From contig CASEFX010000027.1 in assembly GCA_949287305.1 (NCBI GenBank), positions 1 to 60,032 of the forward strand: DNA of 60,032 nt, read 5' to 3'. The stretch comes from an uncultured Sutterella sp. Lineage in GTDB: Bacteria; Pseudomonadota; Gammaproteobacteria; Burkholderiales; Burkholderiaceae_F. A program made the translations under genes and the position numbers. A model generated the notes under the pieces. The model did not search any database, had not been told where the DNA came from, and was given only the letters and a program-made list of their open reading frames with translations. This document shows, piece after piece, positions 45,375 to 53,807 of this stretch (position 1 is its first letter; each line of letters begins with the position of its first letter).

Positions 45375-46517
45375 TCAGAAGCGCGTGTTGATCCCGGCGA
45401 AGAAGGTCGAGGCGTTCTTCCCCATCACCGTCGGGATGCCGGCCGTGGAGCCGCCGCCGCCCGAGAGGCTGTAGTCGGCGTGGTCTTCGTTCCAGACCGC
45501 GATCGCGCCCGTGTAGACGAAGGTCTTCTTCGAGAGGGGATATTCATAGCGCGTACCCGCGGAGACGGCGTCGGCGTCCTCCGTCGTGCTGTTGCGCGCG
45601 TAGGCGACGCTCGCCATCCAGCGCCCGCCCGCGACGGGAGCGGAGAAGCCCGCCTGCGAGACGAAGATGTTTTCCGACTGGAAGGCGGCGGGCGCGGCGC
45701 CCGACGAGCGGTCGTTCCCCTTCTTCCAGGCGAAGTTGAGGGCGGGCTTGATGAACCCGAAGTCATAGTTCACGGCAAAGTCGACCTGATAGTCGTTCCC
45801 CGAATAGTCGTGGCCGTCGGCGTCGCGGTTGAACTGCGCCTTGTGGATCCCGAAGGCGAGAACGCTCGTGAGAGCGCCGTTCATGTAGCGGGCCGAACCG
45901 CCGTAGTAGTTGCCGCGCGTCGACGAGACGTCGTTCGCGGTCTTTTCCTTTTCGCCCAAGCCCGCAAAGAGCGTGAAGACGAAGTTCCCGAGCTTCGGGG
46001 ACTGGTACGACACGGCATTCGCGGAACGGGACGTAAGGTCGGAGGCGGCGCCGCCGTTCACGCCGCGGGCCGTGGGCGACGAGAAGGTCCCCATGGCGGA
46101 GCCGAGCGAAAAGCCCGCGGGGTCCATCGAGGCGAGCGCGATGAAGGTCGGCGTGTACTGATAGCCGAACGACACGCGTCCGAAGTCGCCCGCGAGGCCC
46201 ACGTAGGCGTGGCGCTGAAAGATGTAGTCGCTCGCCGCGGGACTGTCGGGGGTCGACGTCCCCTGATCGACGAGGATGCCGCCTTCCAGGGCGAAGAAGG
46301 CCTTGAGGCCGTTGGCGAGCTGCTCTTCACCGCGAAGGCCGTAGCAGGAGGGCGAAGCGCCGCCCGACGAGAGGCGCGTCGTCGTGCCGTCGCCGTTCGA
46401 ATAGGCTTCAATGTAGGTGTCGAGCACGCCGTAGGCTTCAATGTCGGCGGCCGTAACAGTAGCGGCCGAGAAAAGACAGGCGCCCGCCGCGGCGGACAGT
46501 CGAATCCAAGGTTTCAT
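45375..46517 (-). CDS. Gram-negative porin (Burkholderia type)
   Basis: A 380-residue outer-membrane porin. Signal peptide MKPWIRLSAAAGACLFSAATVTA, then ADIEAYGVLDTYIEAYSNGD, the usual first strand. Typical loops and strands follow (GLRGEEQLANGLKAFFALEG, RHAYVGLAGDFGRVSFGYQY), and the chain ends in NTRF. Trimeric 16-stranded channels of this kind admit small polar solutes. AGAGAG lies before the ATG at 46517. It sits upstream of the kinase-regulator-reductase genes on the same strand (226 bases gap), which suggests it supplies the reductase substrate. The second porin at 58009 is a paralogue. Confidence 0.92.
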   Translation of the reverse strand: MKPWIRLSAAAGACLFSAATVTAADIEAYGVLDTYIEAYSNGDGTTTRLSSGGASPSCYGLRGEEQLANGLKAFFALEGGILVDQGTSTPDSPAASDYIFQRHAYVGLAGDFGRVSFGYQYTPTFIALASMDPAGFSLGSAMGTFSSPTARGVNGGAASDLTSRSANAVSYQSPKLGNFVFTLFAGLGEKEKTANDVSSTRGNYYGGSARYMNGALTSVLAFGIHKAQFNRDADGHDYSGNDYQVDFAVNYDFGFIKPALNFAWKKGNDRSSGAAPAAFQSENIFVSQAGFSAPVAGGRWMASVAYARNSTTEDADAVSAGTRYEYPLSKKTFVYTGAIAVWNEDHADYSLSGGGGSTAGIPTVMGKNASTFFAGINTRF

Positions 46518-46746
46518 ACAAAGGTCTCTCTGAAAGTTTGGACGGGCGCCGGAGAGCGCCCGCGTCTTGTGAAAGGAAGACCTCATCCTACGGCATCAAG
46601 GATCAATTTTGTACTCATCAGTTCTTTTTCAATCACCAAAACCCTTCTCAAAGTCCTTGAAAAGCTCGGTCATATCAAGGATTTTCTCCTATGTTTCAGT
46701 GACAAACGGATTTGTGGCGGGATTGTGAAAGAGACCGAAAACCCGA

Positions 46747-46794
46747 GTACCAAATTCATTCGGTACCGAAGAGTACAACGGTACTCTTTGGTAC
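46747..46794. promoter_or_regulatory. GTAC-core palindrome cluster upstream of the porin
   Basis: Five GTAC cores lie within 48 bases (46747, 46763, 46773, 46781, 46791). Four of them form a long inverted repeat: GTACC (46763-46767), then AAGAGTAC (46769-46776), a four-base AACG loop, GTACTCTT (46781-46788) and GGTAC (46790-46794), with one G/T step. It is about 230 bases before the porin ATG. It could be an operator or an RNA hairpin. Confidence 0.5.
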
Positions 46795-46816
46795 TTTACG
46801 TCATAAAAAGCAACGA

Positions 46817-46851
46817 CGAAAACGCCCCCGTTTCCGAAGAAGCGGAGGCGT
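46817..46851 (-). terminator. rho-independent terminator of yihY
   Basis: On the minus strand AACGCCTCCG pairs with CGGGGGCGTT (46842-46851 with 46820-46829, one mismatch), followed by TTTTCG. It lies 33 bases past the yihY stop. Confidence 0.8.
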
Positions 46852-46884
46852 TGGGAACGGGATGCCGGAAGAACCCGAAGAGAC

Positions 46885-48213
46885 TCAGGGCGCGGCGTCT
46901 GGAGATGCCGAAGCGGCGGAAGCGGTCGAAGCGACCGTCTTTTCGACCTCGGGCGGAAAGATCTCGTCGAGCGGCCGGCTGAGCGCCTCGCCCGAGCGCA
47001 CGTCGCGGTACCAGTCGCAGAGCATGCCTTCGTCGCGGCGGGTCTTCTCGCGCTTCGGGAGCACGAGTCGGTTCGTCTGATCGACGAGAAGCGCATGCAG
47101 CGCGTCCCTCAGGCTCTTTTTCGAGGGATCGCACAGAAGCACCCAGTGGCCGCCCCGCTTTTTGTCCTGATTGACTTCCGCGCAGTAGCCGACCGACGCC
47201 AAGGCGTGAAGGATGCGTTCGGCCGCCTCCGGATAGCTGTCGACTTCGCCGCAGAGCGTCTCGATGTCGACCGACGGGTTGTTGGCGCGGCGCGCCTCGA
47301 GGAGCACGCGAAGAAGCGCCACGCCCGTGAGGAAGTCGTTGCCGCGCTTGTAGCTGTCGGCGTAACGCCCCGAAAAGAGAAGCGGAATCGTCGCGGTGAT
47401 GGCGGCCCCCGAAAAGACGAGAAGCCACGTCACGTAGAGCCACAGAAGGAAGACGGGAAGCGCCACGAAGGCCCCGTAGACGTTCGAGAGGGTCCCCGCC
47501 GTCACGTAGGTTTCAAAGCCGGTCTTCACGACCTGGCCCACGATCGCGACCGAGAGCCCGCCGATCAAAGCATTCTGTGCGGGCACGCGGCAGTTCGGGA
47601 CGAATTTGTAGAGAACGGCGTAGCCGAGGCCCTGGAGGAGCACCTGTCCCCAGAAGTAGAGGGTGTTGAAGAAGCTCGGCGCTTCGACCCCGCTCATGGC
47701 GATTTCGATCGCCTGCTTCGACATGGTGAGCGAAAGGAAAATCGCCGCCGGCGCGAGCGTGAGCATCCCCCAGTAAATGAGCGCGCGCTGCGGCCAGGGG
47801 CGAAGACGCCGCACCTTGAAGATGCTGTTGATCGTGACGAAGAACTTGTCGATCAACAGGAGCGCCGTCACGGCCAGGCCCGCCAGACCGAAGATCCCGA
47901 GCCCCGAAGCCTGCGTCATGAAGACCTTCAGATAGTGGACGATCTGCTCGCTGTATTGCGGCGGCAGAAAGCTCTCGAGAATCATCGCCTCGAGCGCCGC
48001 GCGCGAGGAGGCGAAGCTCGGGAAGGCCGCGAAGACCGCGAGGCTCACGGCCAGAAGCGGAATGAGGGAGAGAAGCGTCGTGAGCGTCATCGAGGACGCC
48101 ACTTCCTGAATCTGCGTGTCCTTGAGGCGCGCAAAGAAGAACCCCGTCAGGTTTTTGAGCGTGGTCCAAAGCGAGTGGCGTTTGAGCGTTCGGGAAAGAG
48201 CGGCGAAGTTCAT
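46885..48213 (-). CDS. yihY: YihY-family inner-membrane protein
   Basis: A 442-residue protein of the YihY/virulence factor BrkB family, once called RNase BN. Six membrane helices occupy about residues 38-285, with family stretches ASSMTLTTLLSLIPLLAVSL, FGLAGLAVTALLLIDKFF and NVYGAFVALPVFLLWLYVTW. A cytoplasmic winged-helix-like tail (about 290-400) and an Ala/Ser-rich end follow. Molecular function is not settled; a transport or membrane-homeostasis role is assumed. It is monocistronic, with its own terminator. Confidence 0.9.
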   Translation of the reverse strand: MNFAALSRTLKRHSLWTTLKNLTGFFFARLKDTQIQEVASSMTLTTLLSLIPLLAVSLAVFAAFPSFASSRAALEAMILESFLPPQYSEQIVHYLKVFMTQASGLGIFGLAGLAVTALLLIDKFFVTINSIFKVRRLRPWPQRALIYWGMLTLAPAAIFLSLTMSKQAIEIAMSGVEAPSFFNTLYFWGQVLLQGLGYAVLYKFVPNCRVPAQNALIGGLSVAIVGQVVKTGFETYVTAGTLSNVYGAFVALPVFLLWLYVTWLLVFSGAAITATIPLLFSGRYADSYKRGNDFLTGVALLRVLLEARRANNPSVDIETLCGEVDSYPEAAERILHALASVGYCAEVNQDKKRGGHWVLLCDPSKKSLRDALHALLVDQTNRLVLPKREKTRRDEGMLCDWYRDVRSGEALSRPLDEIFPPEVEKTVASTASAASASPDAAP

Positions 48214-48307
48214 GCGAGAAAACCGGTTCGTAATGCTTCCATTCTAAGAAGAGCCGTCCGAGACCGCCGTGAAGGACACGGTGAAAATCGTCGGCGCGGG
48301 TTTCTTC

Positions 48308-48338
48308 GGAGGGGAGGTCCTGCGGACCTCTCCCCTCC
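48308..48338. terminator. GC-rich hairpin after the UvrA-like gene
   Basis: GGAGGGGAGGTCC (48308-48320) pairs with GGACCTCTCCCCTCC (48324-48338) apart from a two-base bulge, around a TGC loop. It begins eight bases past the UvrA-like stop. No U-tract follows on the minus strand. Confidence 0.5.
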
Positions 48339-48345
48339 CGTCCGT

Positions 48346-50823
48346 TCAGAGGAAGCGCCCCGTGCGGCTTTCCGGAACGTCGCGAAGGCGCTCGGGTGTC
48401 GTGCAGGCGACGATGCGTCCGCCCTCCTCGCCTCCGCCCGGTCCGAGGTCGACGACGTAGTCGGCCGAGCGGATCAGGTCGAGGTCGTGCTCGATCACGA
48501 CGACGGTGGCGCCCGCGGCGAGCAGCCGATCGAAGACGCCGACCAAGGTCTTCACGTCTTCGGGGTGCAGACCGATCGTCGGTTCGTCAAAGACGAAGAC
48601 GGCGTCGCCCTGTCCGCGTCCCATTTCGGAGGCGAGTTTGAGGCGCTGCGCCTCTCCGCCCGAGAGCGCGGGCGTCGCTTCGCCCAAGGTGAGGTAGCCC
48701 AGTCCCAGGTCGTCCAAGATCTTGAGACGCGCGGCCACGGTCTTTTCGTCGCGGCAGAAGCGCACGGCCTCGTGCACGTCGGAGGCCATGAGCTGCGGAA
48801 GCGTGCGGCGTTCACCCTCTTTATTTTCAAAGAAGATCGTCTCGGCTTCCTTCGCGTAGCGGCTTCCGCGGCAGGCGGGGCACGGGATTTCCACGTCGGG
48901 GAGGAACTGCACGTCAAGCGTCACGACGCCCGTACCGTCGCATTCGGGACAGCGAAGCGACCCCGTGTTGTAGGAGAAGTCCCCCGCCTTCTTTCCACGG
49001 GCCTTCGCGTCCTTCGTTCTGGCGAAAAGCTTTCGCCACTCGTCGTGGACGTTTGCGTAGGTGGCGACGGTCGAGCGCACGTTGATCCCGACGGGCGTCG
49101 CGTCGATCAGCTTCACGCGCCGGATCCCTTCGGCCTCGATCTTGCGGACGTGCTCGGGCATGGGCGTGCCTTCCGTGAGGGCTTCCAAGGCCGGCACGAG
49201 GCTCTCCAAGACGAGCGTCGTCTTTCCCGACCCCGAGACGCCCGTCACGACCGTCAAGCGCCCCTTGGGAATGTCAAGCGACAGGGGCTTCACCGTATGG
49301 ATCGCCCCGGTTTCGAGATGAATGCGCCCCAAGTCGAAGAGGTGTTCGGGATCCGCGCGCTCCGTTCGGAAAAGAGGATGTTCCGAAAGATAGGGAGCGA
49401 TCTTCGAGGCGGGGTCCTTCCGGACGACCTCGAGCGGCCCCTGCGTCAGAATCCGTCCGCCCTCGACGCCCGCGCCGGGGCCGAGTTCGATCAGGTGGTC
49501 GACTTCCGAGAGAAGCGTCGCGTCGTGGTCGACGAGAAGCACGGAATTGCCGTCCGAGACGAGGTCGCGGATCACGCCCGTGAGGCCTTTGAGGTTCGCG
49601 GGGTGCAGACCGATCGACGGTTCGTCGAGGACGTAAAGCACCCCCGTCGTGCGGTTTCGCACGGCGCGCGCCAACTGCATGCGCTGACGCTCGCCCGTCG
49701 AGAGCGACGCGCTCGAGCGGTCAAGCGTAAGGTAGGAGAGGCCCAGGTCCATCAGACGCCTCGCGGTCGATCGGAAGGACTCGGCGAGGTTCTCCGCCAT
49801 CGGACGCATGGCTTCCGGGAGGGTTGCGGGAAGACCGTCGACCCAGCGGGCGAGGTCCTTCAAGGTCATGCGGCAGGCCTCGTCGAGCGTGATGCCCGCC
49901 ACTTTCGGAGCCCGCGCCGCGGCGGAGAGCCGGGTGCCTTCGCAGTCGGGACACGGGATCGCGCGCAGGAAACGCTCGACCCGCTTCATGCCCTTTTCGT
50001 CCTTCACTTTGGAGAGCGCGTTTTCCACCGTGTAGACCGCGTTGAAGAAGGTGAAGTCCAGGGGCGTCGCGCCCTCCCCGTTCTTGGGGCGGTAGAGGAT
50101 GTGCTTCTTGACGGCGGGGCCTTCAAAGACGATCTTCCGCTCTTCGGGCGTAAGGTCCCGGAAGGGCACGTCGGTTCGCACGCCCATGGCGCGGCAGACG
50201 TCCGTCATAAGGGACCACATGAGCGTGTTCCAGGGCGCGACCGCCCCTTCGTCGATCGTGAGGCTTTCGTCGGGAACGAGCGTGGAGCGGTCGACCGTGC
50301 GCACGACGCCCGTTCCGCCGCAGCGTTCGCAGGCGCCGCGTCCGTTGAAGGAGAGCTCTTCGGCCGAGGGCGCAAAGAAGTGCGCGCCGCACTCGGGACA
50401 GACGAGTTCCTTGCCCGCCGCGACGTCCGTCGTGGGCGGCACGCGGTGGCCGTTGGGACAGCGGTGCGAAGCGAGGCGCGAGAAGATGAGGCGAAGAACG
50501 TTCAAGAGTTCCGTTCCCGTCCCGAAGGTGCTCCGAAGACCGGGCACGCCCGGACGCTGTCTGAGCGCGAGCGCCGCGGGGACATAGAGAACTTCGTCCA
50601 CTTCGGCGCGGGGCGCCTGCGTCATGCGGCGCCGCGTGTAGGTGGAGAGCGCCTCGAGGTAGCGGCGCGAACCTTCTGCGTAGAGAACGCCCAAGGCGAG
50701 CGACGACTTTCCCGAACCCGAGACGCCCGCGACGCCCACGACTTTGTGAAGCGGCACGTCCACGTCGATGTTCTTGAGATTGTGTACGCGCGCGCCGCGC
50801 ACCTCGATGTGGTCCCGAAGCAT
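48346..50823 (-). CDS. UvrA2-like ABC ATPase (excinuclease subunit A paralogue)
   Basis: An 825-residue protein with the duplicated ABC layout of UvrA. P-loops are GVSGSGKSS (33-41) and GVSGSGKTT (about 528-536). ABC signatures are SLSTGERQRMQLA (altered) and ALSGGEAQRLKLA, each followed by DEP Walker B boxes. Zinc modules CPECG...CERCGGTG and CPECDGTG...CPACRGS are present. It is over 100 residues shorter than canonical UvrA (about 940), fitting the UvrA2/DrrC class that lacks the UvrB-binding insert. Such proteins contribute to DNA-damage or drug tolerance. AAGGAG precedes the ATG. Canonical uvrA is presumably elsewhere. Confidence 0.88.
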   Translation of the reverse strand: MLRDHIEVRGARVHNLKNIDVDVPLHKVVGVAGVSGSGKSSLALGVLYAEGSRRYLEALSTYTRRRMTQAPRAEVDEVLYVPAALALRQRPGVPGLRSTFGTGTELLNVLRLIFSRLASHRCPNGHRVPPTTDVAAGKELVCPECGAHFFAPSAEELSFNGRGACERCGGTGVVRTVDRSTLVPDESLTIDEGAVAPWNTLMWSLMTDVCRAMGVRTDVPFRDLTPEERKIVFEGPAVKKHILYRPKNGEGATPLDFTFFNAVYTVENALSKVKDEKGMKRVERFLRAIPCPDCEGTRLSAAARAPKVAGITLDEACRMTLKDLARWVDGLPATLPEAMRPMAENLAESFRSTARRLMDLGLSYLTLDRSSASLSTGERQRMQLARAVRNRTTGVLYVLDEPSIGLHPANLKGLTGVIRDLVSDGNSVLLVDHDATLLSEVDHLIELGPGAGVEGGRILTQGPLEVVRKDPASKIAPYLSEHPLFRTERADPEHLFDLGRIHLETGAIHTVKPLSLDIPKGRLTVVTGVSGSGKTTLVLESLVPALEALTEGTPMPEHVRKIEAEGIRRVKLIDATPVGINVRSTVATYANVHDEWRKLFARTKDAKARGKKAGDFSYNTGSLRCPECDGTGVVTLDVQFLPDVEIPCPACRGSRYAKEAETIFFENKEGERRTLPQLMASDVHEAVRFCRDEKTVAARLKILDDLGLGYLTLGEATPALSGGEAQRLKLASEMGRGQGDAVFVFDEPTIGLHPEDVKTLVGVFDRLLAAGATVVVIEHDLDLIRSADYVVDLGPGGGEEGGRIVACTTPERLRDVPESRTGRFL

Positions 50824-50862
50824 GCATTTCTCCTTCGAAGCTTTCGGGAAAGTGTAGCGCCC

Positions 50863-50891
50863 AAAAGAGAAGCGCGGGCTTTCGCCCGCGC
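50863..50891 (-). terminator. rho-independent terminator of the hydrogenase accessory genes
   Basis: GCGCGGGC (50872-50879) pairs perfectly with GCCCGCGC (50884-50891) around a TTTC loop. On the minus strand TTCTCTTTT follows. It lies 25 bases past the rubredoxin stop and separates this unit from the UvrA-like gene. Confidence 0.85.
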
Positions 50892-50916
50892 CGCGCAGGA
50901 TGCCAGTGAAAAGCGG

Positions 50917-51165
50917 TTATTCGTCGTCCTTCACGAGAAAGGACGTCTTGTCGTTCCCGCAGCCCGGACACGTGAAGTGCTCGGGGAGTTCCGTAAAGGG
51001 GGTTCCGGGCGGAATGTCCCACTCCTCGCACCCCTCTTCGGGGTCGTAGACCCACCAGCAGACCTTGCACTGCATCTTGGTGTCGGGGCCGATCCGCGCC
51101 TCGTTGAGGCGGTCGAGCAGCTGATCGACGCGCCCCGGCGGAATGTCGTCGAAAGGATTCGTCAT
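50917..51165 (-). CDS. rubredoxin (hydrogenase-associated)
   Basis: An 82-residue rubredoxin with an N-terminal extension of about 32 residues. The iron-binding cysteines are CKVCWWVYDPEEG and CPGCGND. Rubredoxins of this type (HoxR/HupI/HydR) are found in [NiFe]-hydrogenase clusters and are thought to protect or help assemble the enzyme. It overlaps the HyaF/HupH-type gene by four bases, is the last gene of the run, and is followed by a terminator. Confidence 0.9.
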   Translation of the reverse strand: MTNPFDDIPPGRVDQLLDRLNEARIGPDTKMQCKVCWWVYDPEEGCEEWDIPPGTPFTELPEHFTCPGCGNDKTSFLVKDDE

Positions 51166-51974
51166 CCCAAAGCTCCTCTCGCCCGGTCGGCTTCGACCAC
51201 GTCGGCGAATTCCCTGCAGCGCGCGACCGTGTCCTCGAGCTCTTCGGGCGTTGCGGGCACTTCCGCGGGAATGAGTCCCACGACGTAGGCGTCGAGCAGA
51301 CCTTTGCCGGCATGGTTCAGAATCTGCGTGTGCCAGATCCCGCGCACCTTGGTGCTCATGATGCGGGAGTCCGCAAAGCCCGTGAGGCGGATGTCGATGT
51401 CGCCCAAGCCCAGAACGCCCGCAAGATAGGCCTGGTCGCCCGGAGCCAGGGGCTGGCGCGTCATCTCCACCATGTGGCCGGGCTTCGTGCTCCAGCGCGT
51501 CGTATCTGCCTTCGAGAGCGCCTCGCGGAGTTCCTCGAGGATCGCGGGCGCGACAAAGACGCCGTCGGGCGCCGATTCGGGGATCTTGAGTTCCGCTTCG
51601 CCTCTCGAGGCCATCGCCACGACGGACGGGGGAATCAGCGCGAGCACGAAGGACTGCGTTTCGCCCAACTGCATGCGCCAGAGCGCGGGAATGCCCGTTT
51701 CCTCCATCTTCACGAGCCCGCCGTGAAGGACGATCCGCACTTCCCCCGCGCCGAGCGTCGCGATGAGAAAGGGAATCGTGGCGGGCGAAAAGGACGAAAA
51801 GTCCCACACGCGGTGCAGGCTTCTCGCCGCCTCCTCCGATTTTTCCGCCAGGGCGCGGCCCGCTTCGTCGGACACTTCCTTCAGGAAACGAAGGGTTTCC
51901 TCGGCCGCAATGCGTTCTTCTTCCGGGGTGAGCCGTACGTCGGCCCAGGCCGAACTCGTCGTCAACGTAGCCAT
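51162..51974 (-). CDS. hydrogenase expression protein, HyaF/HupH type
   Basis: A 270-residue soluble protein of the HupH/HoxQ/HyaF family, which helps mature the small subunit of uptake [NiFe] hydrogenase. Recognised stretches are GAGEVRIVLHGG near 75-86, ETGIPALWRMQ, PLAPGDQAYLAGVLGLGDID and the C-terminal KVRGIWHTQILNHAGK. Length is near the usual 280. AAGGAAGAAG lies before the ATG. It stands 45 bases after the HyaE-like gene. Confidence 0.85.
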   Translation of the reverse strand: MATLTTSSAWADVRLTPEEERIAAEETLRFLKEVSDEAGRALAEKSEEAARSLHRVWDFSSFSPATIPFLIATLGAGEVRIVLHGGLVKMEETGIPALWRMQLGETQSFVLALIPPSVVAMASRGEAELKIPESAPDGVFVAPAILEELREALSKADTTRWSTKPGHMVEMTRQPLAPGDQAYLAGVLGLGDIDIRLTGFADSRIMSTKVRGIWHTQILNHAGKGLLDAYVVGLIPAEVPATPEELEDTVARCREFADVVEADRARGALG

Positions 51975-52019
51975 GGGTTTCTTCTTCCTTTTTCTTTCAG
52001 CATTCTTGAACGGGGCCCG

Positions 52020-52490
52020 TCAATCGCCGCAGGAGGACGTCGAGACGGGCGTGATGGCGATGGTGCGCGCGGGGGCCTCCGTGCGTTGGGCGATTTCGCC
52101 CAGCTGTCGACAGTAGGTCTCCCAGGGCTGCAGCGCTTCGACCGCCCCCAAAAATACATTTTCACGGAAAAGCGCCACGGCGGGGAAGCGCCGCAGGCCC
52201 CAGCGGGCGGCAAGCGCCCGCGCCTCGGAAAGATCGGCAAAGCGCGTCTCCGAGAGCGCGCCGGCAAAGGCCTTCTTGAGTTCAGGCGCGATCACGACGA
52301 TGTCCATCGTCACGCGCTTGGCGTTCGGGTCCTCCGCGAAAACCGCCATCTTGAGGCCGGGAATCCCGAGAAATTCTTCGAGATTCGCTTCGTTCAGAAG
52401 CGAAAAACCGGCCTCGCCGAAGAGACGTTGAAAAAGCGGATTCGTCTTCGGATCGATCTTGGCTTCGAGCGTCGTATAGGAAGCGGGCAT
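52020..52490 (-). CDS. hydrogenase chaperone, HyaE/HoxO thioredoxin-fold
   Basis: A 156-residue thioredoxin-like protein of the HyaE/HupG/HoxO family. These lack the redox CxxC, as here, and escort the hydrogenase small subunit before Tat export. The core includes LKMAVFAEDPNAKRVTMDIV, WGLRRFPAVALFRENVFLGA and the family's cis-proline. The ATG at 52490 is chosen because the conserved part starts there. It begins one base after the hypC stop, so the two are tightly coupled. Confidence 0.8.
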   Translation of the reverse strand: MPASYTTLEAKIDPKTNPLFQRLFGEAGFSLLNEANLEEFLGIPGLKMAVFAEDPNAKRVTMDIVVIAPELKKAFAGALSETRFADLSEARALAARWGLRRFPAVALFRENVFLGAVEALQPWETYCRQLGEIAQRTEAPARTIAITPVSTSSCGD

Positions 52491-52491
52491 G

Positions 52492-52836
52492 TCATTCGTC
52501 CTTCTTTTCGTTCTTGAGCATCGCCTTGAGATGCGGCGGCAGTCGGTCGTCGGGATTGCCGAGGTCTTCAAAGCCCGCGGCGATCATGGCCGCGTCCTCT
52601 TCGCCGACGGCGGCGGACGAGACGGCCCGAAGCGCCGCTTCAACGCGCATGGCCTCCTCTTCGGGAACAACCCGCAGGGCGGAACCGCGGAAAACGAGCA
52701 CCCAGTCGCCCGCGCGGACCGCGTCGAGAAGCGAGAGATCCGTCTCATGCACGACGCCCGCCCGTTCGGTTTTCCCCCAGAGTCCCGTTTCAGTTTCGCG
52801 GATCGAAACGATTTTTTCCGGCACGGCAATGCACAT
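52492..52836 (-). CDS. hypC: HypC/HybG-type hydrogenase maturation chaperone
   Basis: A 114-residue protein beginning MCIAVP, the HypC signature whose Cys2 (after Met removal) carries the Fe(CN)2CO group to the large subunit. Two ATGs stand in tandem; GGGAGG lies six bases before the second (52836) but only three before the first, and the second gives the required MC start. The C-terminal 35 residues are a charged extension beyond the usual length of 75-95. It overlaps the stop of the protease gene. Confidence 0.88.
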   Translation of the reverse strand: MCIAVPEKIVSIRETETGLWGKTERAGVVHETDLSLLDAVRAGDWVLVFRGSALRVVPEEEAMRVEAALRAVSSAAVGEEDAAMIAAGFEDLGNPDDRLPPHLKAMLKNEKKDE

Positions 52837-53447
52837 CATCGGCCTCCCTGCGGAAAGAAGCGGATGTCGCCCGTGCGACAGGCCTCCTCTTCGGAGGGAC
52901 GCTCGGATTCGTAAATGTTGAGGCCGAGCGAGTCCGTGGAGAGCGACTCGACCTTTTCGCCCTCGGGGCGTTTTTCAAGCGTGATGCCCCAACGCGCAAG
53001 CTCTTCCGCGGCGAGCGCCACGGCCTCCGGGACGCGCACGCGGATTTTCTTCGTGAGGCTTCCGCCGTAGTCGTTCAGTTCGTCGGGCTGAATGCCGATC
53101 ACGACGATCTCTTCGGGGAGATTTCCCTGCAGCTGCGCGACGGCGAGGAGGTCGTTCATGCCCGTCTGGTGGGGCGAAATCTTGGTCGACGTCCAGATTT
53201 TCACTTCGTTGCCGCGCAGGACGTGCAGCGTTCCGGGCTCTTCGTGAAAGTCGCAGCAGTCGAAAACAAGAAGGCGCTTGGCCTCTTCGATGTCGTTGAG
53301 GAGATAGGCCCCGAGGGTCCCTCCGTCCCGGACGGACACGTCCGGATGATCCGCATAGGTCTCGTGAAAAGCCTCGACCGCACGAACGCCGAAGCCTTCG
53401 TCGGCCCAGAGAATGTTCCCGATTCCGAGAACGAGCGTCGTCTTCAC
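52836..53447 (-). CDS. [NiFe]-hydrogenase maturation protease, HyaD/HupD type
   Basis: A 203-residue endopeptidase that clips the large-subunit C terminus after nickel insertion. GIGNILWADEGFG carries the nickel-sensing Glu/Asp position, CCDFHEEPGTL includes the second metal residue and HQTGMNDLLA supplies the His. GGGAGG lies seven bases before the GTG at 53447, which gives the normal VLGIGN opening; an ATG at 53495 has no ribosome site. It is the first gene of the hydrogenase accessory run. The structural genes that usually stand before it are absent. Confidence 0.9.
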   Translation of the reverse strand: MKTTLVLGIGNILWADEGFGVRAVEAFHETYADHPDVSVRDGGTLGAYLLNDIEEAKRLLVFDCCDFHEEPGTLHVLRGNEVKIWTSTKISPHQTGMNDLLAVAQLQGNLPEEIVVIGIQPDELNDYGGSLTKKIRVRVPEAVALAAEELARWGITLEKRPEGEKVESLSTDSLGLNIYESERPSEEEACRTGDIRFFPQGGR

Positions 53448-53807
53448 CGTTGTTCCTCCCTGCGGCAGGCCCGAAGAAGATGTCTTCGAATGCATGCGCC
53501 CGTCGCGCGTTTTCTCATCATGCGCAGTTTTCTTTTCGTCGACAAGTGGTCCGATGGACTAGGTCCTCTCCCGATCGGCCGCAGGAAGTAGTCCCAAAGT
53601 CGACGCCCGGCACGGGCCCGGAACAAGGAGCATAGCGCCTTCGGATACGGCGGCAGAATATCGGAAGGTAAAGAACGCCGGATCGCGAGTCACCGGGCGT
53701 GCACACACACGAGACAAGGAAGCCGTTTCGCCGACTCGGCCATGCGGAACGATCACTTATTCGGAGTTTCCGAAACACTCGATCGGACGACGAAAAGGGA
53801 CCGTACC
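53448..53807. other. gap between the hydrogenase protease and HutW-type genes
   Basis: About 360 bases with no supported gene. I looked for remnants of hydrogenase large or cytochrome b subunits in all frames and saw none. The accessory-gene promoter should lie here on the minus strand, but no clear boxes stand out. Confidence 0.45.

Larger units (their letters stand above)
46518..46884. other. porin upstream region
   Basis: These 367 bases contain no gene. They hold the porin promoter, the GTAC palindrome cluster (46747-46794) and the yihY terminator (46817-46851), listed separately. Confidence 0.5.

Noticed and set aside
47095..51288. A 1397-codon open frame on the plus strand
   Set aside because: It runs antisense across yihY and the UvrA-like gene, both of which have clear motifs. 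The translation is Arg/Glu-rich shadow sequence typical of GC-rich antisense frames.
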